In this document: one piece after another, positions 54,983 through 63,523 of the stretch
Numbering within the stretch: position 1 is the first letter of the stretch
How the letters are laid out: the number at the start of each line of letters is the position of its first letter
Origin: Clostridium sp. AWRP
Lineage (GTDB): Bacteria > Bacillota > Clostridia > Clostridiales > Clostridiaceae
Direction of reading: 5' to 3'
NCBI RefSeq assembly: GCF_004006395.2
Contig: NZ_CP029758.2
Coordinates: forward strand, 3,472,001-3,536,000
DNA: 64,000 nt
The notes under the pieces: model-generated
The model's input: the letters and a program-made list of their open reading frames with translations, nothing else
Database searches by the model: none
Told to the model about the DNA's origin: nothing
Made by a program: the position numbers and the translations under genes

Positions 54983-57121
54983 CTACATATTTTTCACTCC
55001 CATTTTTTTACGTAATTCATTGTATGTTTCTAATAAACATTTTTCAGCTTTATCTTGATCCTCTATTGCCTCCACTTTAACTGAACAATATTTATATTCA
55101 GGTGTTTTTGATATAGGATCTAAATTATCAACAGTAAGGTTATTACAAGCTCCAATCCACCATTGATAAGTCATATAAGTATTACCCTTACGAACTCTAT
55201 CTGTAACTAAGGCTCTTGACATTACAGAACCTCTTCTTGAACTTACCCGTACTAGATCTCCATCCTTTATATCAAGTTCTTCAGCATCTTCCAAACTCAT
55301 TTGAATTTTACCTGGTTCATCTTCAAGTGCCTTGAGAGCACGACAATTACCAGTCATTGTTCTTACAGAGTAGTGGCCTATTTCTCTAACTGTACATAAG
55401 CTTAATGGATATTCCTTATCTGGAGATTCTTGTGTAGGTCTCCATTCTGCTGCAAATAAAATACCTTTTTTACTTGGTGTACTAAAAATATTTCCTTCAT
55501 AAAGCACAGGCGTTCCAGGATGATCCTCAGAAGGACAAGGCCAAATTATTCCTCCTAACTTTTCCATTCTTTCATAGCTAGCACCAGCAAATTTAGGAGT
55601 GAGACTTCTCATTTCATCCCATATTTCTTCTGTATTATTATAATGCATAGAATATCCCATAGCAGTAGCTAACTCACAAATTATCTGCCAATCTGGTTTA
55701 ACAGCTCCCTTTGGTTCAACAGCTTTTCGGAATCTCTGGAAACCTCTATCAGCAGAACTGTATACACCTTCATTTTCTCCCCAGGCAGTAGCCGGAAGTA
55801 TTACATCAGCATGTAAAGTTGTTTTATTCATAAATATATCTTGAACTATTACAAGTTCCAATTTATCTAAAGCTTTTCTTACATCGTTTGCATTTGGATC
55901 ACTTTGAACACAATCCTCTCCCATTATATAATAAGCCTTTAGTTTATTTTCTTTTAAAACAAGTCTAGGCACTTCTGTTAAATGATATCCGACTTTATCA
56001 GGAAGTTTTACTCCCCAAGCTTTCTCAAATTTTTCTCTAACATTTTTATCCGTAACTTTTTGATATCCAGGGTAACAATTAGGAATAGCACCCATATCAC
56101 AAGAGCCCTGAACATTATTTTGTCCTCTTACAGGACCTATACCAACACTAGGCCTACCATAGTTTCCTGTCATTAAAGCTAAACCAGCTAAACCTTTAAC
56201 TACATCTACAGCTTGACCAAATTGACATACTCCCATACCATAAAGAATCATTGGATTTTTTGCATTAGCATACATCCTCATGGCTTTTTTTATATCTTCA
56301 GCAGGAACATTTGTTATTTTTTCTGAATATTCAGGACTATATTTTTGTATAATTGATTTATACTCTTCAAAGTTTTCAGTATAATTAGCAACATATTCTT
56401 TGTTATACAAATTTTCATTAAGTAATACATTGGCAAATGCATTTACAAGAGCCATATTAGTACCACCTTTTAATGGAATCCAAAGATCACATATTCTCAC
56501 ACTTTCTGTGACCCTAGGATCTACGACTACAATTTTTGCTCCTTTTTCCTTTGCTTTAACTATTCTTCTGGCAACTATAGGATGAGATTCTGCTGGATTA
56601 TATCCAAATATAAGAAGCAAATCTGAATTTTCAATTTCAGGAATAGTATTTGACATGGCACCATTTCCAAGTACTGTAGCTAATCCTGCTACTGAGGGAC
56701 CATGACAAACTCTAGCACAGTTATCTACATTGTTTGTACCTATTACAGCACGTGCAAATTTTTGCATTACATAATTCGTCTCATTTCCGGGACCTCTAGA
56801 ACAGCCTGTAGTCATTATAGAATCAGCACCATACTTATTTTTTATTTCTGTTAACTTTTCTGACGTAAACTTAATAGCTTCATCCCAAGTTACTTCTACT
56901 AACTTACCATTTTTCCTTAACATAGGTTTTTTTATACGTGGAGTTAGAAGTTGAGGATCATTTAGATAATCCCAACCATAACGTCCTTTAAGACAAAGAG
57001 TTCCTTCATTTGTTCTTCCATTAGCAGGTTCTGCTCTTACTATTTGTCCATCTTCAACAACTAGATAGAGTTGGCATCCAGCACCGCAATAAGGGCATAC
57101 AGTTAATACCTTTTTTTTCAT
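54983..57121 (-). CDS. fdhF: molybdopterin formate dehydrogenase, catalytic subunit (Cys type)
   Basis: 712 residues from ATG 57121, with AGAAGGAGTG upstream. A 4Fe-4S motif VCPYCGAGCQLYLV starts the protein. The active site reads NCARVCHGPSVAG: Cys139 stands where E. coli FdhF has selenocysteine, and the next His is kept. Pterin regions (FGYNPAESHPIVARRI, GQNNVQGSCDMG, YLTYQWW-like TYQWWIGACNN) are complete. It oxidises formate or reduces CO2. A riboswitch-like leader controls it. Confidence 0.93.
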   Translation of the reverse strand: MKKKVLTVCPYCGAGCQLYLVVEDGQIVRAEPANGRTNEGTLCLKGRYGWDYLNDPQLLTPRIKKPMLRKNGKLVEVTWDEAIKFTSEKLTEIKNKYGADSIMTTGCSRGPGNETNYVMQKFARAVIGTNNVDNCARVCHGPSVAGLATVLGNGAMSNTIPEIENSDLLLIFGYNPAESHPIVARRIVKAKEKGAKIVVVDPRVTESVRICDLWIPLKGGTNMALVNAFANVLLNENLYNKEYVANYTENFEEYKSIIQKYSPEYSEKITNVPAEDIKKAMRMYANAKNPMILYGMGVCQFGQAVDVVKGLAGLALMTGNYGRPSVGIGPVRGQNNVQGSCDMGAIPNCYPGYQKVTDKNVREKFEKAWGVKLPDKVGYHLTEVPRLVLKENKLKAYYIMGEDCVQSDPNANDVRKALDKLELVIVQDIFMNKTTLHADVILPATAWGENEGVYSSADRGFQRFRKAVEPKGAVKPDWQIICELATAMGYSMHYNNTEEIWDEMRSLTPKFAGASYERMEKLGGIIWPCPSEDHPGTPVLYEGNIFSTPSKKGILFAAEWRPTQESPDKEYPLSLCTVREIGHYSVRTMTGNCRALKALEDEPGKIQMSLEDAEELDIKDGDLVRVSSRRGSVMSRALVTDRVRKGNTYMTYQWWIGACNNLTVDNLDPISKTPEYKYCSVKVEAIEDQDKAEKCLLETYNELRKKMGVKNM

Positions 57122-57308
57122 TAATAACTTCACTCCTTCTTCTTTATAAATAGGCGTGCTCATAACTCTCACCCCTTTTATTTCAAGGCTCGGTAGAGCC
57201 TAAAAATCATTATCAATCAAATTTTTAAGTATCATTAAAATACCCTGAGTAATAATATACTTATATATTTTTTGTATAAAATATATATTAAAAATATTTT
57301 GATAATAT

Positions 57309-57357
57309 AAAAAGTTCATACTCATAATAGGCATAGTTTACCTATATGAATATGAAC
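57309..57357 (-). terminator. leader terminator of the fdh operon
   Basis: On the minus strand GTTCATATTCATATAGG pairs with CCTATTATGAGTATGAAC around TAAACTATG, then UUUUU. It lies about 190 bases before the fdhF start, so it would stop transcription before the gene unless prevented. Confidence 0.85.
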
Positions 57358-57462
57358 TCCTTTGCAAAATAGCAGGCATAAAAATTACTTTTCACACCCA
57401 AAACGTCCATGTTAGCCTTAACCTATTATCCTTTAGCCTAAGGTTAAATATAGATCGGAGTT
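57355..57462 (-). promoter_or_regulatory. candidate riboswitch aptamer in the fdh leader
   Basis: A 6-bp P1 (AACTCC 57462-57457; GGAGTT 57360-57355) encloses 96 bases with internal stems, such as TTAACCT/AGGTTAA, and a conserved-looking ATGCCTGC...GCAAAGGAG 3' segment. The P1 3' arm overlaps the terminator by three bases, giving a switch. A Mo/W-pterin (Moco/Tuco) riboswitch is likely by gene context but not proven. Confidence 0.6.
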
Positions 57463-57856
57463 TATTTAATTGTATTTTGATAATATAGTTTTTATTAACT
57501 AATGTATACTTATTTCACATTAAAAGTTTCAAGGCTGGCAATACAACCTATATACTTTTAATTGCTCCTTTTGGACTTCATGGCAAATTAACAATAGTAC
57601 TTTATGTAAACATTTTACTACATACAATATCAATCATAAACCATTATTTGAATTTTATATATGATACCTCTACAATATTATAATTTATAATAATAACCAA
57701 ACTCATAACACATTTTAGCAATCATTATTTGAACAAACTGTCAAAAACAGGTTTCTAGAATTAAACTTTAATATGTATAATATAAAAAATGTTGAAAGCA
57801 GAAGTTAATATAGATTTTAGTAAAATATCCTATGGGGTAGCACCAACATTTCCGAC

Positions 57857-57907
57857 AAAACCCACGCTAAGGAATAATATGGAATATTGTTCCTTAGCGT
57901 GGGTTTT
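57857..57907. terminator. 18-bp perfect hairpin upstream of tetR
   Basis: AAAACCCACGCTAAGGAA/TTCCTTAGCGTGGGTTTT around a 15-base loop, with TTTTG on either strand. It isolates the fdh and tetR units. The remaining 57463-57856 stretch is AT-rich with no feature recognised. Confidence 0.75.
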
Positions 57908-58047
57908 GTTAATAATAAATTCTTAATCTTATATTTTTATACCTATTTCGGAATCGTAGGAAAAAATTAATAAACCGAATAAAGATATATATGCTTTTAG
58001 TTACTTTTTTTAAAGTTAGAAGCAAAATCGAAGAGATATACTATATA

Positions 58048-58098
58048 TTGACACTTTATGAAAATAAGCATATAATGAATTTGAATTCAAATTCATTA
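58048..58098 (+). promoter_or_regulatory. tetR promoter with 26-bp perfect palindrome operator
   Basis: TTGACA (58048-58053), a 17-base spacer and TATAAT (58071-58076) form a consensus promoter. The palindrome TAATGAATTTGA-AT-TCAAATTCATTA (58073-58098) overlaps the -10 box. This is the expected site for autorepression by the following TetR protein. Confidence 0.88.
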
Positions 58099-58116
58099 CA
58101 ATTAAAGGAGATTTTT

Positions 58117-58797
58117 ATGAATAATATTGGGCTTACTAAAGCAAAAAAAATAAAAGATTTAAAAAGAAAAGCTATTCTTCAAGCAGCCGCAAAGGTTTTT
58201 TCCCAAAAAGGATACATTGATTCTTCGATAAAGGATATTACAAATGAAGCTTCTGTATCAGTAGGTTCTTTTTATTCTTACTTTAATAATAAAGAGGGAG
58301 TATTAGCACAGATTTACGAAGAAATTTCTGATATGAGTTTAAAAGCTGCCGTTGATGCTTCTATGACCGTAAAAGACAGTATTGTTAAAAAATTTACTTT
58401 GGCAATGACCAGTGCAATTTGCACATATGTAAATAACAAAGAATTCTCAAAGATACTATTTGTAAAATCTATGGGAATTAATGAATCATTCGAAAAGAAA
58501 CGTTGGGAGATATTAGACAAAACAAATGTTTATTTAAAAGGAATATTGGAACATTTAGATCAATTCCACTCATCTGGTATTAATGATATCAACGTAACTT
58601 CTGTGTTACTTACTAACAGCTTATTTGGGGTTATAACATACTGGCTTAATGAAAAAATTACAAGTAATTTTAAAGATATGCTTTTCTCTTTGTGTACTTA
58701 TCACCTTAGAGCCTTGAATATTAATTTTACGGATGATGAAGTAAATCAATATATAAATGAAATACTCATTTCAGATTACAAAGAATTTCTCAAATAG
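58117..58797 (+). CDS. TetR-family transcriptional regulator
   Basis: 226 residues from the ATG at 58117, behind AAAGGAG; longer frames lack a site. The N-terminal helix-turn-helix is RKAILQAAAKVFSQKGYIDS, SIKDITNEASVSVGSFYSYF. The rest is a helical ligand domain. It precedes a hydrolase gene by 27 bases and likely controls both through the palindrome. Confidence 0.9.
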   Translation: MNNIGLTKAKKIKDLKRKAILQAAAKVFSQKGYIDSSIKDITNEASVSVGSFYSYFNNKEGVLAQIYEEISDMSLKAAVDASMTVKDSIVKKFTLAMTSAICTYVNNKEFSKILFVKSMGINESFEKKRWEILDKTNVYLKGILEHLDQFHSSGINDINVTSVLLTNSLFGVITYWLNEKITSNFKDMLFSLCTYHLRALNINFTDDEVNQYINEILISDYKEFLK

Positions 58798-58824
58798 AAA
58801 AATGTAAACTTATGGAGGTAATTT

Positions 58825-59598
58825 ATGAAAGAATATAGAACTAAAGAAATTTATGGCGATTTTTATGAAAATGAAGGAAAACCGTTAGTTGTTATTATAA
58901 CAGGAAGTGTACCCGGACTTCCACCTGTAAGTGAAAAATTAATGGATTATTTAATACCTAATTATAATGTTTTACGATTAGCATATTATGGCGTTGGTGA
59001 ACTTTCTGAATCTTTGGAAGCTGTTCCATTGGAGTACTTTATAAATGCTACTAATTTTATTAAAGAAAATTATAAAGTAGCTGATAATAAGGTGATTTTT
59101 ATTGGATCCTCTAAAGGTGGAGAAGCCGCAATATTATTAACCCAATATATGGAGTCAGCAATTACTATTGCTTGTGTAGCTAGCTGTTATGTATTTCAAG
59201 GTTTACCAAAGAATCTTTACAGCATGTCACAGGTACCACCTAAATCTTCATGGTCTTTTAATAATGAGGAGCTGCCATACATCAAGTTTGAATTTAATGA
59301 AGATGATATTGAAGATACAAAGAATCAATATTTTTGTAGAATTCATGAAAAATCTATAGAGAAAAATTTTAATCAAGAGGCATTGATAAATATTGATAAC
59401 TATAAAGGAAAGCTATTTCTTCTTTCTTCAGAAAATGACAGATACTGGCCAAGTAAAAAAATGAGTAATATGCTAGCACAAAATAGCAAGAACAAAAATA
59501 ATATAATTCATGTTTGCTTAAATTTAGAGGGGCATGGTTTTTTGACTTATGATGAGTCAGTTAATGAAATAATTAACTTTTTAAATGCAAATAGATAG
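58825..59598 (+). CDS. alpha/beta hydrolase, acyl-CoA thioester hydrolase/BAAT-like
   Basis: 257 residues. The nucleophile lies in FIGSSKGGEAAILL (GxSxG-like), an Asp in SSENDRYWPSKKM and a His in LEGHGFLTYD. This spacing matches BAAT C-terminal/dienelactone-hydrolase-like enzymes. It is probably induced when the TetR ligand appears. Its last residues run into a transposon remnant. Confidence 0.85.
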   Translation: MKEYRTKEIYGDFYENEGKPLVVIITGSVPGLPPVSEKLMDYLIPNYNVLRLAYYGVGELSESLEAVPLEYFINATNFIKENYKVADNKVIFIGSSKGGEAAILLTQYMESAITIACVASCYVFQGLPKNLYSMSQVPPKSSWSFNNEELPYIKFEFNEDDIEDTKNQYFCRIHEKSIEKNFNQEALINIDNYKGKLFLLSSENDRYWPSKKMSNMLAQNSKNKNNIIHVCLNLEGHGFLTYDESVNEIINFLNANR

Positions 59599-59881
59599 GT
59601 TGAAACAGATAGGTTGCGATAGAATCTATGAAGAAAAGGTGTCTGGTATAAAAAGGGAGCGTCCTGAACTTAATAAGATGTTAGATCAAATTCGTACTGG
59701 TGATGTAATAATAAATGCAGCACGTGCAAGAGGGAAAAAAGGAGGACGTCCAAAGGTAAATGATAAAGATATTAAGCTGGCAATTAAAATGTATAGTAGC
59801 AAGAACTACAGCATTTCTGAAATTATGAAAGCAACTGGTGTTAGCAAAACTACTCTTTATCGATATATTAATAATAAATAG
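59585..59881 (+). pseudogene. internally deleted Tn3-type serine resolvase
   Basis: The frame joins a catalytic-domain piece (LKQIGCDRIYEEKVSGIKRE, RPELNKMLDQIRTGDVII) directly to a DNA-binding tail (GKKGGRPKVNDKDIKLAIKM, ISEIMKATGVSKTTLYRYI). The N-terminal serine region and about 70 central residues are missing. It overlaps the hydrolase end by 14 bases. Confidence 0.85.
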
Positions 59882-59913
59882 CTCTAGTAATTAAACTAAG
59901 GAGTTGATATGTA

Positions 59914-60494
59914 GTGGCCGCCGCAGAAATTTTACTTACAGAAGATCAAAGACTTGAATTTACTCAAATACCACAGAACATTAGTGAATGTGAAATTGCA
60001 AAATACTATACTTTTTCGACCTATGATATTGATATTATTATAAATCTTATAAAATTATCAATAAATGAGATTAGAAGACAAAACTTAGCTGGTTGAAAGA
60101 AGATCAAGGACATTCATCGCCAAAAGCATTTGCACAAGTAATAGAAAGACTAGAATTGATAAGAAGTTTACAGCTTGAGCTAAATATTGCAGGGTTACAT
60201 CCAAATAGAATTCGTCAGTTATCCAGGCTAGGATCTAAATACGAGCCATTTTCATTAAGAAGATTTGAAGCAAAAAAGAGATATTCAATATTTGCTTTAT
60301 ATTTATATGAATTAAGCCAAAACCTTATAGACAAAGCTATTGAAATACACGATAGACAGATAAATATTTTATTATCTAAAGGATGCAAGAAACAAGAGGA
60401 ATTACAGAAACAGAATGGTAAGTATTGGAATAAATGTTTATATGAAAAAGATGGTTCACTAAACCGCCAATATTATGACATACAGATGTCATAA
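59914..60494 (+). pseudogene. fragments of a Tn3-family transposase
   Basis: The first piece, starting with GTG (AEILLTEDQRLEFTQIPQNI, SECEIAKYYTFSTYDIDIII), is the DUF4158 N-terminus. After a frameshift and deletion, a second piece (IRQLSRLGSKYEPFSLRRFE, LIDKAIEIHDRQINILLSKG) runs to 60494. The DDE catalytic domain is absent. With the resolvase it marks a decayed Tn3-like transposon. Confidence 0.85.
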
Positions 60495-60544
60495 TTGATG
60501 TATTACAATAGAACATAGATAGAAAATTTGTGGAGATGGTAATA

Positions 60545-61000
60545 TTGAATTTATGTATGAAAAAACGAGAGGGTTTCCATATATGTGGATATTTAGTAGA
60601 AACAAGTTTGAAAACCTGTGAAAAAGACTTATCTAACCTTTGGAATGATTTTAATATCAAAAAAGAGGATCTATTTAATGTATTTGGCTATAGAAATGAT
60701 TTCTATGGACTAATGTGGTCTACAGAAAATCAAAAATATTGTTATCTTATTGGTATTGAAGTTAATTACATAGATAAAACCCCCATAGGAGCTTATTGCA
60801 AGTATATCCCTGGTACAAACTATGCTGTAGCTTATGTACCACCAGCTATGTCTGCTGTAGAAGCATGGACAGAATATTATGAGAAAATTCTTCCTGAAGC
60901 TGGATACATTCCTAACTCTAAACATGGTATGAATTTTGAATATTATCCTAATGGGAGCAAAGAAACTTATGAATTGTGGACACCTATAATAGAGAGGTGA
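60545..61000 (+). CDS. GyrI/AraC effector-binding-domain protein
   Basis: 152 residues from a TTG at 60545, with GGAG 9 bases upstream; the ATG at 60557 is an alternative. The GyrI-like pattern is CGYLVETSLKTCEKDLSNLW, CYLIGIEVN, YCKYIPGTNYAVAYVPPA and FEYYPNG near the end. No helix-turn-helix is present, so it is a stand-alone ligand-binding module. It may overlap in translation with the next gene. Confidence 0.75.
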   Translation: MNLCMKKREGFHICGYLVETSLKTCEKDLSNLWNDFNIKKEDLFNVFGYRNDFYGLMWSTENQKYCYLIGIEVNYIDKTPIGAYCKYIPGTNYAVAYVPPAMSAVEAWTEYYEKILPEAGYIPNSKHGMNFEYYPNGSKETYELWTPIIER

Positions 61001-61005
61001 TAATG

Positions 61006-61452
61006 ATGTATAAAAGTATAGTTGAGAGATTTTTTGATAAAAGTACAACGCCTACATCTTTGCAAATAGATAATCTTTTAGGAAGAAACGCTGTTTGCAG
61101 ATTAATTAAATTTGAAAGCTTTTTAAAAAATAATTATGTTATAATACGAGAATTAAAGTTCCCATTTGGCAACAATTATGGTTGGGGATACAAGTATACC
61201 TGTAAAAGTAAGCTTTTATGTTATGTATTTTTTGAAAAAGACTCATTCACTGTCACAATAACAATAGGTAAAAGTGAGTTAAAGAGACTGTACCAAGAGT
61301 TAGACAATATGCTTCCTAAAACAAAAGATTTATGGAAAAACCGTTATCCTTGTGGTGATGGGGGTTGGATGCATTATCGGATAGAAAATGATAGTGAATT
61401 GTTAGATGTTGAAAAACTTATTTGCATTAAGAAAAAGCCAAAACAGAAATAA
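61006..61452 (+). CDS. DUF3788 domain protein
   Basis: 148 residues from the ATG at 61006, with AGAGGTGA upstream (5-base spacing). GNNYGWGYKYTCKSKLLCYV, FFEKDSFTVTITIGKSEL and PCGDGGWMHYRI fit DUF3788. It follows the effector-binding gene by 5 bases and likely shares its transcript. Function unknown. Confidence 0.85.
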   Translation: MYKSIVERFFDKSTTPTSLQIDNLLGRNAVCRLIKFESFLKNNYVIIRELKFPFGNNYGWGYKYTCKSKLLCYVFFEKDSFTVTITIGKSELKRLYQELDNMLPKTKDLWKNRYPCGDGGWMHYRIENDSELLDVEKLICIKKKPKQK

Positions 61453-61511
61453 CATATATAACTTTAATGTGTATTAATTTGGATAATTCTTATTTAACGT
61501 AACAATTAAAA

Positions 61512-61560
61512 AGTGAATAATTTACTGAAACGCCGTATTATTTTAAAAAATTTTACGACG
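61512..61560 (+). repeat. 50-base repeat shared with 51141-51190
   Basis: A near copy of the 51 kb sequence. The surrounding 413-base gap (61453-61865) contains an additional GC-richer stretch at 61595-61690 that I could not assign. Confidence 0.45.
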
Positions 61561-61865
61561 TTTTTATGTTCTCAAATCAAATATTTTTTATGTAACTAGG
61601 AGAGATTTTGCCTTGGTCAAGCAGCCTTCCGGATTTTGTGAGGATTTTGCATCTCCTAATGCTGCCTTCATATATTATCTACTACAAAAAATGAACCATC
61701 CTACTTAAATTTCAGCTGATTCATTTCATTTTGTCGCTATATTGTTAATATTATGTAGTTATGTTAATATGAAAAATGCTTACCATTTATTTAACACAAA
61801 TTCATATAATTTTCATTCCATAATTCTTAATATTAATTTTATATTCAAGTGCCTTTTTTAACTCT

Positions 61866-62162
61866 TTATTTACTATCTAAATTAGTAGTTGAAGCAGGTT
61901 TATCTGACCCTCTAAATTTCTTGAGTCTTAACTTATCAAGACTATGACCAATGATTGCTATAATAAATATAGCCGCCGCAGTTGCCTGTCCTGCCACATA
62001 AGCATTTGTAACAAAACCAATGAAGGCTATAATTAATACTGCTAGCCCTATCAATATCTTATGCCTTGCAAAAAAAATTCTATGATCTTTGCCACAATTA
62101 GAGCATACACTTCCCTTTGCTATTTCTTTACCACATGCCTTACAATTTGTCAATTTACTCAT
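61866..62162 (-). CDS. zinc-ribbon two-helix membrane protein
   Basis: 98 residues. A zinc ribbon CKACGKEIAKGSVCSNCG starts the protein, followed by two hydrophobic helices (ILIGLAVLIIAFIGFVTNAY, AAAIFIIAIIGH) and a charged tail. Such proteins are common in Firmicutes and of unknown function. A GGAGG site precedes the ATG. Confidence 0.8.
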   Translation of the reverse strand: MSKLTNCKACGKEIAKGSVCSNCGKDHRIFFARHKILIGLAVLIIAFIGFVTNAYVAGQATAAAIFIIAIIGHSLDKLRLKKFRGSDKPASTTNLDSK

Positions 62163-62409
62163 TTACGTCCTCCTGTATTTTACTCTTTTACATCTTCATT
62201 TATTTTTCATCATAATTGTAACAAAAAATTCACGTTTTTACAATAATGCTCATAAATTATAAAGGTTTACAATGACTTACAAATACAAAAATGAATTTAA
62301 ATTTGATCCTCCTTCACCTGCTAACCTGAGAGCTGACTCATCATCGCCTACACACGCAAAAGTGCATCTAAAATCATTATTACCTTGACTATTATATCTT
62401 ACATCATAT

Positions 62410-62486
62410 TTTAACCGTAAGTGTCAAAGAATTTCCAAATATTCCACCAACAAATCCAGAAGCAGCACTCAAAGGTGCTCCAATAA
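62410..62486 (-). pseudogene. short membrane-protein remnant
   Basis: The minus strand reads LIGAPLSAASGFVGGIFGNS, then LTLTVK, without start or stop context. It is a fragment of an unrecognised membrane protein. The rest of the 62163-62659 gap holds the 58-base repeat and the promoter region of the Fic gene. Confidence 0.3.
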
Positions 62487-62545
62487 GTGGATATAATATA
62501 GTTATAGAAAAAATTTTTTAGTACTTGTTAAATAAATTCAGTAAA
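62487..62545 (+). repeat. 58-base repeat shared with 49002-49059
   Basis: gtggatataatatagttata and gtacttgttaaataaattca match the 49 kb copy. Both copies precede a plus-strand gene or remnant by about 10-115 bases. Confidence 0.55.
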
Positions 62546-62659
62546 GTTGATAATACTAATTACGAGATATTCATATTTTACCATAAATATAAATTTTGTA
62601 TGGTATAATACGCTTAAGAGTATTTTATAAATAACAATTTTGTTTGTAAGGGGGATATT

Positions 62660-63394
62660 ATGATTAAAGAGATAGATAAAAAGAAAAAAATACTTGATAG
62701 TAAAAGACCATTTGATAAAACTACTATTAAAAATTTGAAAGAGTATTTTGATGTGGAACTTACATATAATTCAAATGCTATTGAAGGAAATACCCTTACA
62801 ATTACGGAAACTAAAGTTATTTTGGAAGATGGAATCACTATTGGAAAAGGAAAAACTCTTAGAGAACATCTTGAAGTTATTAATCACAAAGAAGCTATGG
62901 ACTACATTGAAGATATAGTTGATAAAAATATAGATATTACTGAAAGTGTTATAAAAAACTTACATTACATTATTCTTAAAACTATAAACAATGAAAATGC
63001 AGGAAGATACAGAAATGTGAATGTACTCATAAGCGGCAGCAAACATAGACCTCCAGAGCATTTCTTAGTTCCACAAGAAATGGAAGACTTAATTAAGTGG
63101 TATGACGAAAGTAAAAATAAATTGCATCCTATAAAGCTTGCAGCAGAGTTTCATCATAAATTTACTTTTATACATCCTTTCATAGATGGAAATGGCAGGT
63201 GTGGAAGATTACTTATGAATTTAATCCTTATGAGATGTGGATATCCAATCACTGTTATAAGAATGGAAGACAGAAATGAATATATGAGTGCCCTTGAAAA
63301 AGCAAGTGTTGAAAATAATTTGGAGGATTTCATAGGTATTGTTGCTGCAGCAGTAAATAGAAGTCTAGATACGTATTTGTATATTTTAAAATAA
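62660..63394 (+). CDS. Fic-domain protein with N-terminal inhibitory helix
   Basis: 244 residues. The catalytic motif HPFIDGNGRCGRLL is complete (His in FIHPF). An N-terminal helix TYNSNAIEGNTLT carries the SxxxEGN inhibitory motif of class II Fic proteins, whose Glu obstructs ATP binding. The protein could transfer AMP to a hydroxyl on a target protein, while being self-inhibited at rest. No antitoxin partner is adjacent, consistent with the intramolecular inhibitor. Confidence 0.9.
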   Translation: MIKEIDKKKKILDSKRPFDKTTIKNLKEYFDVELTYNSNAIEGNTLTITETKVILEDGITIGKGKTLREHLEVINHKEAMDYIEDIVDKNIDITESVIKNLHYIILKTINNENAGRYRNVNVLISGSKHRPPEHFLVPQEMEDLIKWYDESKNKLHPIKLAAEFHHKFTFIHPFIDGNGRCGRLLMNLILMRCGYPITVIRMEDRNEYMSALEKASVENNLEDFIGIVAAAVNRSLDTYLYILK

Positions 63395-63407
63395 AAATAC
63401 ATTTTGA

Positions 63408-63453
63408 GGAATGGGTATGGATTTATGTAAAAAGCAAATCTATACCCCATTCC
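63408..63453 (+). terminator. terminator after the Fic gene
   Basis: GGAATGGGTATGGATTT pairs with AAATCTATACCCCATTCC around a short loop. The downstream CTATACAGTTTTTAATTT gives a U-tract. Confidence 0.75.
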
Positions 63454-63523
63454 CTATACAGTTTTTAATTTAAAACTAGAAACTGTACAACATAAACTTT
63501 TTATTTTTTAATTGGTTATATAA

